Shown here: in pieces, positions 45,834 to 54,390 of the stretch | Position numbering within the stretch: the stretch's first letter is position 1 | How the letters are laid out: each line of letters starts with the position of its first letter | Assembly: GCA_945861065.1 (NCBI GenBank) | Contig: CAMASI010000017.1 | Location: 1 to 58,695 of the forward strand | Direction: 5' to 3' | DNA from: Klebsiella pneumoniae | Lineage (GTDB): Bacteria > Myxococcota_A > UBA796 > GCA-2862545 | DNA: 58,695 bases | Made by a program: the position numbers and the translations under genes | The notes under the pieces: model-generated | The model's database searches: none | What the model saw: the letters and a program-made list of their open reading frames with translations, nothing else | What the model was told of the DNA's origin: nothing

Positions 45834-47695
45834 ACGCGCAATCCCTCCTGGCACTCGTCTGGGCGTGCGGCGTTGTGTCGGCTTGTCGGACGGAGGATGA
45901 ACCGCCTTCACCGGTCCTTCGCTGTGAGCTGTCCGCGAACGCCGAGGCAACCGCCGACGGCGAAATCCACCTAGAGAATGCGTGCGGGGCGATTCATCTG
46001 ATCAAGACAGGTTTGGAGGGCGAGGGCGCCTTCCGGGTCGACCTGTATACGGACGGGGAATCCATCTTGCCCGTGATCGTTGCGGAGTCTGAAGGCGCCG
46101 TGTTTCGAGGTCTGAGGCTGTCCGGTACGTGGGATGTGGCAGGAACGGCAGCGCCCGTTGTCTGGCGCCAGGGATACCAATCGTGGTCGTCGAGTGGTGT
46201 GTTCGCGTTGGGCCCTGCCGACCTGGACGAGAACGGGTTTCCCTTGGTTGGGGGCGACGCCTTGGACACGCTGGGGGAGACGCCGTGGTCGTCATGGTGG
46301 GGTGGCTTGGTCGGTCGTCAGGATGGCGGCTCGCTCCATGTTGGCGTCGCGTCCGCCGCGCAAACGCGCTTTCACGTCGCGTTCGAACCAGACACCGTTC
46401 ATTTGGTGTGGGGCGGACGCGGGGAAAGCGTCGCCGTGGCAGACGGTGACGAACTGTACCTTGACCGCGTGCGGCTCCAACTGGGACCTGATGCGAACGG
46501 CTTGTACGACGCTTGGGCTTCTGCCGTGGCGACGCTCGGATCACTTCCTGCGGACCCGCTCGGCACGCCTCCTGTGGGTTGGTCGTCTTGGACCGTTTAC
46601 TACGACAACCTCGTTGAGGACGACGTACTCGCGGAGCTGGAGGCGGCATCGGCGTTGCCGGAAGGGTCCGTGTTCCAAATCGACGACGGTTGGCAACGTG
46701 CCTGGGGCGACTGGACGGCGGGCGAGGACTTCCCATCTGGAACCGACGGTCTGGCGGACAGCATCGCGGCCCATGGCTTCCAACCTGGCCTGTGGATTGC
46801 CCCATTCTATGTGGACCACGCCGCTCCGATCTACGCCGAGCACCCCGACTGGTGGGTGCGGGATTCGAGTGGGACGGAGTTTAGCGTCACCGATCGAGCC
46901 ATCCTCGACATCTCTGCGCCGGGTGCTGCGGATTGGATCGCAGGTGTGGTTTCGGACAGGGTCGATGACGGTTTTACCTACCTCAAGTTAGACTTTTTGT
47001 TCGCTGGCGCGGTGGAAGGGATTCGGTCGCAACCGATGACAGGTATGGAGGCCTACGCCCAGGGCATGGACGTGCTCAGGGCAGCGGCGGGTGAGGCCTG
47101 GGTGCTCGGTTGCGGCGCGCCATTGTTGCCCTCGGTGGGTTGGGTAGACTCCTTCCGCACCGGCGCTGATATCGCGTTCGTCTTCGATCCCGACCCGCGC
47201 CAGGCCTACGTACGGACACAGGCGCGCCAGACCGCCGCACGGGCATTTTCGCGCAGATGGTGGTGGGTCGACCCGGACTCGGTGTCGGTGCGGGCGCCAC
47301 TAACCGACGACGAGGTGTACGGAACGCTCGCCGCGGCCTTGGTGGCGGGTGGCCCATGGTTGCTTGGGGACTCGTTCGTGGGCGTCGACGTGGATCGGGC
47401 AAACCTCGCGCTGTCCGATCTGCTTCTAGACAGACGACTGGGCGCTGCCGTGCCGCTCAACCCGCTCGCCTCGGTGTCTGGCTTTGACGTCGGGCCACCC
47501 ATCGAGTTCTTGCAACAAGACGACCAGGTCCCCACGGAGTGGGATCTGCCAGGTGGCGAGCGCATCCTGCTGAACCTTGGAAATTCTGAGATCGTCGTTT
47601 GGGGACCCGGAGGCGTGGAGTTGTGGTCCGGCGACCGCGCGGAACCTGGACCCCGGTCGTTGCTGCCCGGCACGGGCGAGTTGTGGCTGCCCTGA
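45830..47695 (+). CDS. GH36-like glycosidase lipoprotein
   Basis: About 621 residues. The start is uncertain: a CTG at 45830 overlaps the upstream stop (CTGA) and would give NAQSLLALVWACGVVSAC, a lipoprotein-like signal. In-frame TTG and ATG starts farther upstream add a long basic leader. The body is an alpha-galactosidase-type beta-sandwich plus TIM barrel: VGWSSWTVYYDN, FQIDDGWQRAWGDW, PGLWIAPFYV, then the nucleophile Asp388 in YLKLDFLF and the acid/base Asp447 in SFRTGAD. It should cleave alpha-linked sugars outside the cytoplasm. No sugar transporter is beside it. Confidence 0.78.
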   Translation: MNAQSLLALVWACGVVSACRTEDEPPSPVLRCELSANAEATADGEIHLENACGAIHLIKTGLEGEGAFRVDLYTDGESILPVIVAESEGAVFRGLRLSGTWDVAGTAAPVVWRQGYQSWSSSGVFALGPADLDENGFPLVGGDALDTLGETPWSSWWGGLVGRQDGGSLHVGVASAAQTRFHVAFEPDTVHLVWGGRGESVAVADGDELYLDRVRLQLGPDANGLYDAWASAVATLGSLPADPLGTPPVGWSSWTVYYDNLVEDDVLAELEAASALPEGSVFQIDDGWQRAWGDWTAGEDFPSGTDGLADSIAAHGFQPGLWIAPFYVDHAAPIYAEHPDWWVRDSSGTEFSVTDRAILDISAPGAADWIAGVVSDRVDDGFTYLKLDFLFAGAVEGIRSQPMTGMEAYAQGMDVLRAAAGEAWVLGCGAPLLPSVGWVDSFRTGADIAFVFDPDPRQAYVRTQARQTAARAFSRRWWWVDPDSVSVRAPLTDDEVYGTLAAALVAGGPWLLGDSFVGVDVDRANLALSDLLLDRRLGAAVPLNPLASVSGFDVGPPIEFLQQDDQVPTEWDLPGGERILLNLGNSEIVVWGPGGVELWSGDRAEPGPRSLLPGTGELWLP

Positions 47696-47771
47696 CAAGG
47701 GGTTGGCGAGTGGACCGTGTGAAGGTAGAGAGGGCTCAAGACAGGGCCTTGCCTGTAGGAGTTAGCACCCG

Positions 47772-50429
47772 ATGAGCCTCCTGACCTTGGTTCTCGCGCT
47801 CGACCCGGCCTACGCGGTTGATCTGCGCGTCAACGTGTCGACATGCAACGACAGCCTTGCCGACCTGATCTACTGCACCATCCAGGAGGCCGTGGACGAA
47901 GCGGTCGATGGAGACACGGTGCTTCTGGCCTCTGGTTTCTACCACCAGACGCTCGTCACGATCAGCAGCGTGCAGATCACGATTGAAGGTGCCGGCGGCC
48001 CGGAGGTCACGGGCGTTGGCCCGGTGGACGCGATCTACGATGATGAATTGCCTTTCGAGGTAAACAGCTCTGGGATCACGCCACCCTTCGTCGTGCTCGG
48101 TGGCGCGGACGTGACCTTTCGTGGCTTCACGTTGACGGGCGACGCGGGCGCTCATGGCGTGTTCTTTGATCCCGTGTTGTCCGATTTTTACGACATCCCG
48201 CTGCTGGTGGATGTCTCCAACCCGCTGACTTGCGCATACCAGTATTTTACGTCTGGCGTAGAGCTCGATGCGTCGACGGCGACCTTCGACAACATGGACG
48301 TGCGCTGCTTCAGCGCCCCCGCGGGCGGCGCAGTGTACGCGGTGGATACCGATATCAACGTCTTGGATTCCGTCTTCTCGCAAAATACCACCACCTTTTA
48401 CGGCGCCCACATGTATGTGGACGGTGACCTATTCGTCACTGATTCGACGTTCGAATATGGTTTTTCGCTGGTCAGCGGAGGTGCGATTGCCGCAGTGAAC
48501 GGCGACGTCACGGTGCAGGATTCGACGTTCGAGACGAATGCGTCCGGTTACCGGGGCGGCGCACTGGTCATCGAAGATTCTGGATCGACGGCGATTTCTC
48601 GCAATAATTTCCATTTGAATACCTCCTTTCAGTCTGGCGGCGAAATTCTCACGGAGCCGGCCCTGTTGATTTCGTACTTGCCGACGCTTGGCGATGGCGG
48701 CGCCGTGTACGTCGAGGCCGAGGATATCGATTTGTACGGGAACCTCTTTTGCGCGGGCTTCGCGCTCAACGGCGCCGGCGCCTTGTTGGCAGATGTCCCA
48801 ACTGCGGTCGTGGAGAACAACCTATTCGTCGGGAATTGGTCGGTTGGCCTTGGCGGCGGTTTGTTGATGCGGGAAGAAGACGCAGCAGCGCTGCCAGCGG
48901 GTCAGAGCATCTCCAACAATACCTTTGCTGGCAACGTGGCAGGTTGGACGCCTTCACCCCCTTCACCCGTCATCTACGGTGCGGGCGGCGGCCTTGCGTT
49001 TGAGGGTGCTGTGGCGCCGATGTACAACAACATCATCGCCTTTTCCGGTGCCGGCAGTGCCGTAAGCGCAATCCATGGGATTGACTACGAGATCGGCGAC
49101 CCGATCGAGCTCGATTACAACTTGATGTCCTTCAACTGCGAAGAGTTGGAATGTGGCGACGGCCCGTTCAACAACTATGCAGCGGACCTCGTGCAGTACA
49201 CGCCTTCGGTCACCAACCTCATTGACTTGGATCCGCTGTTTGTTTGGTGGACAGGGTCCGAGGGGGATTGCACGACCGACGCATTGTGGACCGAATATGA
49301 TTCGCCTGCCGTCGATGGCGGCAATCCTGCGGTGTTGGATGTGGATGGCACACGTGCGGATATGGGTGCGTATGGTGGCCCGCGCGCGCTCGTTTCGGAT
49401 GGAGACTTGGACGGCTCGCTGAATATCTACGATTGTGATGATACCAATCCCAACGTTTCGCCGACCGCCAACGAAGTGTGCGACTTCTTGGACAACGACT
49501 GCGATGGCATTGTGGACGACGGATTCAGCTCGCTATGGTTCGACGACGCCGATGGCGACGGATTTGGCGATAAGGGCGACATTTCCCCCGATGTAGTGTG
49601 CCCTCCGGGTCCAGCCGGCACGGTCGACAACAACCTCGACTGTGACGATAACAATGCGGATATCCGGCCCGACGCGCCCGAAGAATGCGACGGCCTTGAC
49701 AACGAGTGCAACGGGATCGTTGACGACCCCACGCTGCTTGTTTTCCAGGATTACCATCCCGATTTCGATGGCGATGGGTTTGGCGCTGCAGGCGCGTTGA
49801 TCACGGACTGCAAACCGCCGACCGAAGACTATCTACTGAACAGTAGCGACTGCGACGACAACCAGCCGCTCGTCAATCCAGGCGCGCCGGAGGTCTGTGA
49901 TGACCTGGACAACGACTGTGACGGGACCATCGACTACCTCCCAGTGTTCGCCCCGAATTGGTCCATCGACGCCGACGGTGACAGCCATGGTGCCATCCTC
50001 TCCTTGGTCGTTTCTTGCGACAGCCCGGGCGCAGACCCGACCAGCGGCCTGACCTTCCTTGAGCTCCCGGCCGACGATTGTGATGATACCAACCCGATTA
50101 TCCACCCCGACGCGGACGAAGTGTGCAACGACTTCGACGAAGACTGTGACTCGATCGTAGACGAAGACGCGATTGACGCACCGGCTTGGTACGTGGACTT
50201 TGACGGCGACTTGTTCGGCGACCCTGCCACGGCGGTATTCGCCTGCGAATCACCCGGTGGCGACTACACCGTGAGTCAAGGCGGCGACTGCGACGACCAG
50301 GACGAGTTCACGCAAGAGTGCAGCGGTTGTTCTTGCGACTCGAGCCCAGAGCCGGTCGGTGGCGCTTGGTTGGCGCTGGCAGGGCTTTCGGTCCTGTTCC
50401 GCCGCCGTAGCAACGCGTCAGCGCGCTAG
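47772..50429 (+). CDS. Secreted beta-helix protein with MopE repeats and MYXO-CTERM-like tail
   Basis: An 885-residue exported protein with a TAGGAG ribosome site before the ATG. The signal MSLLTLVLALDPAYA is short. Residues about 20-540 form a right-handed parallel beta-helix (Pmp/polymorphic-type stretches such as GGAVYAVDTDINVLDSVFS). Residues about 550-850 hold four MopE-type modules (CDDTNPNVSPTANEVCD with DNDCDGIVDDG and variants), which bind metal or calcium through Asp and Cys. The end (CSGCSCDSSPEP, GGAWLALAGLSVLFRRR) is a MYXO-CTERM-like sorting signal: a Cys motif, a hydrophobic helix and Arg residues. It is probably anchored at the outer surface. Confidence 0.88.
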   Translation: MSLLTLVLALDPAYAVDLRVNVSTCNDSLADLIYCTIQEAVDEAVDGDTVLLASGFYHQTLVTISSVQITIEGAGGPEVTGVGPVDAIYDDELPFEVNSSGITPPFVVLGGADVTFRGFTLTGDAGAHGVFFDPVLSDFYDIPLLVDVSNPLTCAYQYFTSGVELDASTATFDNMDVRCFSAPAGGAVYAVDTDINVLDSVFSQNTTTFYGAHMYVDGDLFVTDSTFEYGFSLVSGGAIAAVNGDVTVQDSTFETNASGYRGGALVIEDSGSTAISRNNFHLNTSFQSGGEILTEPALLISYLPTLGDGGAVYVEAEDIDLYGNLFCAGFALNGAGALLADVPTAVVENNLFVGNWSVGLGGGLLMREEDAAALPAGQSISNNTFAGNVAGWTPSPPSPVIYGAGGGLAFEGAVAPMYNNIIAFSGAGSAVSAIHGIDYEIGDPIELDYNLMSFNCEELECGDGPFNNYAADLVQYTPSVTNLIDLDPLFVWWTGSEGDCTTDALWTEYDSPAVDGGNPAVLDVDGTRADMGAYGGPRALVSDGDLDGSLNIYDCDDTNPNVSPTANEVCDFLDNDCDGIVDDGFSSLWFDDADGDGFGDKGDISPDVVCPPGPAGTVDNNLDCDDNNADIRPDAPEECDGLDNECNGIVDDPTLLVFQDYHPDFDGDGFGAAGALITDCKPPTEDYLLNSSDCDDNQPLVNPGAPEVCDDLDNDCDGTIDYLPVFAPNWSIDADGDSHGAILSLVVSCDSPGADPTSGLTFLELPADDCDDTNPIIHPDADEVCNDFDEDCDSIVDEDAIDAPAWYVDFDGDLFGDPATAVFACESPGGDYTVSQGGDCDDQDEFTQECSGCSCDSSPEPVGGAWLALAGLSVLFRRRSNASAR

Positions 50430-50432
50430 TCC

Positions 50433-51506
50433 ATGTGGTGGGCGTGGGCGTGTGGCCCTGCCGTGGAGGAGGCCCAGGACGTCGCCAACGCGGCGGCGTT
50501 GGTGGAAACGCTCTCGGCTCCGGGGCCGTTTTCAGTGGGCTACACGGTGGAAAGCGTCACGTGGGAGCCCTCTGACGTCCTCGGTGAGCGCACACTCCGC
50601 CTGGCCATTTGGTATCCGTCCGAAGAAACCGACGGGGAAACCGCCCGGTACTTCTACGATACGATTGAAGATCCAGGCGTATGGCGGGACGCGTCGCCTG
50701 CTGCTGGGCCCTTTCCGTGGGTCGTCTTTAGCCACGGCCATCAGGGGTTCGCTGAAGCGAGTTCGTTCTTGATGGCGCATTTGGCGTCCCATGGTTTTGT
50801 CGTCGCGGCGCCTGATCACACTGGCAACACGGCGCTCGACGGTTCAGCGAGGACCACCGAGCTTTATTGGGAGAGGCCGTTGGACCTCTCCACCGTCATC
50901 GATCACCTCAGTGCGTTGCCGGCCGACCACCTGCTGTCTGGCGAGGTTGGCGGTCTCGTGGCGGCCCTTGGGCACAGTTTCGGCGGCTACACGGTGTTCG
51001 CCCTCGGGGGCGCGCCGTACACGCCTGCGGCGCTGGATTCTTGTCTGGCTGGCGGCGGGGGCGACATTTGTTCGACCTACGATGCCGAGGACGACGTGAT
51101 CTTTCGCTCCGGACTTGGCGACGGCCGGGTGCCCGCCGTCCTGGCGATGGCGCCTGGTGACTACCCGCTCGTGGGCGCAGGCGTCAGTGAAATTGGCGGC
51201 CCCGTGGTACTGATGACGGGCGGCTACGACGTCGGCGTTGTGGGTGCCGATTGGTGGGCGGGATTGGCTCGGACCGACAACCGTTGGGTCGACATCGTGC
51301 GGGGCGGCCACCATGTGTTCGATGACTTTAGTGTCGTGCTCGACCCGGCGGAACCTGCACCCATCCCGGCCGCCGATGGATTTGGGATTGTAAACGCCTA
51401 TGTGCTATCTTGGTTGAAGGCGTTGCTCGGAGACGATTCCGTCAGTGGTGTGGTCGATGGGACTGACCCGATCGACCCGCATGAGGTGGTGGTCACCCTT
51501 CCTTGA
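50433..51506 (+). CDS. PAF-acetylhydrolase/dienelactone hydrolase-like lipoprotein
   Basis: A 357-residue alpha/beta hydrolase. It begins MWWAWACGPAVEEAQD. The preceding gene's TAG lies in frame one codon upstream, so a longer signal peptide is impossible and Cys7 is the candidate lipid site. The hydrolase core has VVFSHGHQG (98-106), the nucleophile Ser182 in GHSFGG and a late GGHHVFDD with the likely catalytic His. This pattern fits platelet-activating-factor acetylhydrolase-like enzymes that cut short acyl esters. The true substrate is unknown. The gene starts three bases after the MopE-like gene. Confidence 0.75.
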   Translation: MWWAWACGPAVEEAQDVANAAALVETLSAPGPFSVGYTVESVTWEPSDVLGERTLRLAIWYPSEETDGETARYFYDTIEDPGVWRDASPAAGPFPWVVFSHGHQGFAEASSFLMAHLASHGFVVAAPDHTGNTALDGSARTTELYWERPLDLSTVIDHLSALPADHLLSGEVGGLVAALGHSFGGYTVFALGGAPYTPAALDSCLAGGGGDICSTYDAEDDVIFRSGLGDGRVPAVLAMAPGDYPLVGAGVSEIGGPVVLMTGGYDVGVVGADWWAGLARTDNRWVDIVRGGHHVFDDFSVVLDPAEPAPIPAADGFGIVNAYVLSWLKALLGDDSVSGVVDGTDPIDPHEVVVTLP

Positions 51507-51551
51507 TCGTCACGTCGGGGGCCTTCAGAGTACAATGCAAGGGGAGGATCC

Positions 51552-53192
51552 GTGTGGCTGTGGTTCGCCTGTAGTTGTTCGGAGGATTCGGGAGGTCCCA
51601 CCGGGACCGACCCCACGTGGGACACAGCGCACGCGACACTACCCACCACCGCACTTCACCCTGCAGTGTCCGCGACCGCTCTGTCTTGCGACGAGCCTTC
51701 CACGCACGAGACTGCGCCGTCTGTGAATACCGAAATCGGTGAAGGCTGGACCTTTGAGCCGGACTGGCGAAACGCGAATTGGGATTTGCGCTGGGGCGCC
51801 CGGGGTGTTGTGGTCGCCGATTTTGATGGTGACGGCCACGTGGACGTACTCGTGCCACAATTCTCCGAACCTGCTCGGTACTTGGTCGGCGACGGAACCG
51901 GCGCGCTGGTGGAGGTCACGGGGAAGTTGCCGGCGATGACCGCGATGACCGGGCTGGTCGGTGGCAGCGCTGCCGACATCGATGGCGATGGTGACCTGGA
52001 CGTCATGATGTACGGTCAGTTGTCGCCGCCGGTGGTGTTGGTCAACGACGGCAACGGGAGTTTCGAGGGCACGTCGCATCTCGAGTGGGACGGCGATTTC
52101 CCCGGGTGTGGTGGGAGCGCGGCCTGGGCCGACTTCGACATCGATGGGGACCTCGACCTGTTCTACGGGAGGTTGGGCGGCGCCCGAGAAGACGACGTTT
52201 TGGTGTGCGGCAGCCGCTTGTTGGTCAACGACGGTACCGGTGAGTTTACCGATGAGTCCGATACGCATCTCGACCCTCTCGCGCAGGAGGTTCACGCGCT
52301 CGCTGCGGGCTGGGTGCAGTTCGACGACGACATTTGGCCGGAGTTGTACATCGTCGCAGATGCGATTTTCGAGTCGTCTTCCGTGCCGATCGAGGGGCAT
52401 ACCGACAAACTCGTAGACAATTCGGCCGAGGGCATGTTCCTTGATCCCGCCAATCAACAGGGCCTGGACATCAAACTTGCAGGCATGGGACTCGCTGCGG
52501 GTGACCTCAACGAAGACGGCAGGACCGATGTGGCGGTCGCCGGCTGGGGCGAGGTCAAGGTGTTGCGGAGCACGGCGTCGGTGTGGGTGGACCAATCCGG
52601 TGCTTGGGGAATCATTCCTCGCACGGATGTGCACCAGTTGGTGGCCTGGGGCGGCGAGTTTGTAGACATGGACGCGAACGGCGAATTGGACCTGGCCATG
52701 GGATTTGGGGCGGCGGAGGGGGACGAAAAACAACAGCCGGACGCGCTCTGGCTGCAGAAAGCGGGTGTGTGGAAGGATGAAGCCCCCGCTTGGGCGTTTG
52801 ACGACATGACTGCGACACGCGGATTTGTGGTCGCGGACCTCAACGAAGACGGCTGGCCCGACATCGTGAAACGGGAGTTGGGGGGCGTCATTACGACCCA
52901 CGTGTCGAATTGCGGCGCCAATGGCGTGCTTTCTGTCCTTCTGGATGATGCGACTTCGAACAATCGGTTTGCCGTCGGAGCGCTGATCAAAATGACGGTA
53001 GGCGACACGTTGCGGTCGAGGCGGGTGACGGCTGGAAGCACGTCGATGGCGTCAGGCGGACCGCCAGACGTATTCTTTGGCTTTGGTGACAGCGACTGGG
53101 TGGATGACGTGACAGTCGTATGGCCGGACGGCGAAGTCGTGTCCTATGGCGGCTTGGGAACACGGCAGCGCATCGTTATTCGGCGCGACTGA
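51552..53192 (+). CDS. CRTAC1-like VCBS/ASPIC-UnbV repeat lipoprotein
   Basis: A 546-residue exported protein. The GTG start is supported by GGGGAGGATCC immediately before it, giving MWLWFACSCSEDSGG with Cys7 or Cys9 as possible lipid sites. Calcium-type VCBS loops follow (DFDGDGHVDVLVP, DIDGDGDLDVMMYG, DFDIDGDLDLFYG, DLNEDGRTDVAVAG). The C-terminus (NNRFAVGALIKMTVGDTLRSR and VWPDGEVVSYGGLGTRQRIVI) is an ASPIC/UnbV domain. Such CRTAC1-type proteins are extracellular and of unclear function. Confidence 0.85.
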   Translation: MWLWFACSCSEDSGGPTGTDPTWDTAHATLPTTALHPAVSATALSCDEPSTHETAPSVNTEIGEGWTFEPDWRNANWDLRWGARGVVVADFDGDGHVDVLVPQFSEPARYLVGDGTGALVEVTGKLPAMTAMTGLVGGSAADIDGDGDLDVMMYGQLSPPVVLVNDGNGSFEGTSHLEWDGDFPGCGGSAAWADFDIDGDLDLFYGRLGGAREDDVLVCGSRLLVNDGTGEFTDESDTHLDPLAQEVHALAAGWVQFDDDIWPELYIVADAIFESSSVPIEGHTDKLVDNSAEGMFLDPANQQGLDIKLAGMGLAAGDLNEDGRTDVAVAGWGEVKVLRSTASVWVDQSGAWGIIPRTDVHQLVAWGGEFVDMDANGELDLAMGFGAAEGDEKQQPDALWLQKAGVWKDEAPAWAFDDMTATRGFVVADLNEDGWPDIVKRELGGVITTHVSNCGANGVLSVLLDDATSNNRFAVGALIKMTVGDTLRSRRVTAGSTSMASGGPPDVFFGFGDSDWVDDVTVVWPDGEVVSYGGLGTRQRIVIRRD

Positions 53193-53236
53193 AACCGACT
53201 TCGGGTTGCCGGCATAAACCAGCGTGAGGGGGACGG

Positions 53237-53788
53237 ATGTCACGCTTGTGGATTGTGGCCTCGGCGATCTGGCTGGCTGCCTGTGGCAATCGCTCGAACG
53301 CTGCGCAGCTGGAAGAACCGCCACGCACCGATGGGGTCAAACTGCCCGATGAAGGTTGGCGAGCGGTGCTCACACCCGACGAATTCCACGTGTTGCGCGA
53401 AGCGGGCACCGAACGCGCGTTTACCGGCGACCTATGGGACCACCATGCGGAGGGTGTGTACGTCTGCGCCGGCTGCGGCCTGCCGTTGTTCGACAGCGCG
53501 GCGAAATTCGACTCCGGGACCGGCTGGCCGAGTTTCTTCCAGCCCGTTGCGTCACAACGGGTGGGCGCCAAGAGTGACTTTGCTTATGGGATGAAACGAA
53601 CGGAATCTGTGTGTGCTCGGTGCGGCGGCCATCTAGGACATGTGTTTGACGACGGGCCCCAACCTACGGGATTGCGGTATTGTATGAACAGCGTTTCGCT
53701 GGACTTCGTTCCTCGAAATGAATTGGCCGCTTGGGCGGACACCCCATTGCGCTTGGGTGGTGTGGACACGATAGAGGTGAAAAAATGA
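53237..53788 (+). CDS. msrB: Peptide-methionine (R)-S-oxide reductase, lipoprotein form
   Basis: A 183-residue enzyme that repairs the R-form of methionine sulfoxide. The signal MSRLWIVASAIWLAAC ends at Cys16, so it should act in the envelope. Zinc ligands are Cys77/Cys80 (CAGC) and Cys126/Cys129 (CARC). The catalytic Cys149 is in RYCMNSVSLDF. GTGWPSF and HLGHVFDDGP are standard. The stop overlaps the msrA start, making a coupled MsrB-MsrA pair. Confidence 0.94.
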   Translation: MSRLWIVASAIWLAACGNRSNAAQLEEPPRTDGVKLPDEGWRAVLTPDEFHVLREAGTERAFTGDLWDHHAEGVYVCAGCGLPLFDSAAKFDSGTGWPSFFQPVASQRVGAKSDFAYGMKRTESVCARCGGHLGHVFDDGPQPTGLRYCMNSVSLDFVPRNELAAWADTPLRLGGVDTIEVKK

Positions 53789-54387
53789 TGACATGGATTT
53801 TTGCGGCTGCGTGTGCGGCCGACCCGGCCACGCTTCCCGTGGCAGCCTCGCCTGTTCGGAAGGACCAAGCAGAAGCGGTATTTGGAATGGGTTGTTTTTG
53901 GTGTGGGGAATCCGATTTTGAGAAACTTCCCGGTGTCGTCGACGCGGTCAGCGCCTACACGGGTGGCCATGTGGAACGACCCGCCTACCATGACGTGGGG
54001 CGCGGTTCCACGGGTCACGCGGAGGTCGTTCGCGTGATCTACGACCCGAAGGTGGTGGATTACGACCACATCCTCGAATGGTTTTGGACCCATATTGACG
54101 CAGTCGACGGCGGGGGCCAGTTCTGCGATCGAGGGTCCCAATATCGTCCTGCGATATTCCCGATCGGCGAGAGCCAAAAAGCGGCGGCGACGGCGTCGAA
54201 ACTCGCTATCGAGACACGCCTGGGCCAAAAGTCACCGGTCACGATTGAAGCTTCCGGGACGGTGTGGATTGCGGAACCCTACCATCAGGACTTCTACAAG
54301 ACAAATCCCGCCCATTATCAGCGCTATCGCCTAGGCTGCGGCAGGGATGCGCGGCTTACCGCGTTGTGGGGGTCGTCCGCTCATTGA
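53785..54387 (+). CDS. msrA: Peptide-methionine (S)-S-oxide reductase, exported form
   Basis: A 200-residue enzyme that repairs the S-form of methionine sulfoxide. The ATG at 53785 overlaps the msrB stop; a second ATG follows at once. GAGGTG precedes it. The N-terminus MMTWIFAAACAADPA is a short export-like segment with a possible lipid Cys10. The catalytic motif GCFWCGE holds Cys37 and Cys40. YTGGHVERPAYHDV and GSQYRPAIF are typical. With MsrB it should rescue oxidised envelope proteins. Confidence 0.94.
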   Translation: MMTWIFAAACAADPATLPVAASPVRKDQAEAVFGMGCFWCGESDFEKLPGVVDAVSAYTGGHVERPAYHDVGRGSTGHAEVVRVIYDPKVVDYDHILEWFWTHIDAVDGGGQFCDRGSQYRPAIFPIGESQKAAATASKLAIETRLGQKSPVTIEASGTVWIAEPYHQDFYKTNPAHYQRYRLGCGRDARLTALWGSSAH

Positions 54388-54390
54388 GGA

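Noticed and set aside
44286..45950. 554-codon open frame on the minus strand
   Set aside because: It is antisense to the membrane-protein gene, rich in Arg/His/Gln, without domains; the plus-strand frame has clear membrane helices.
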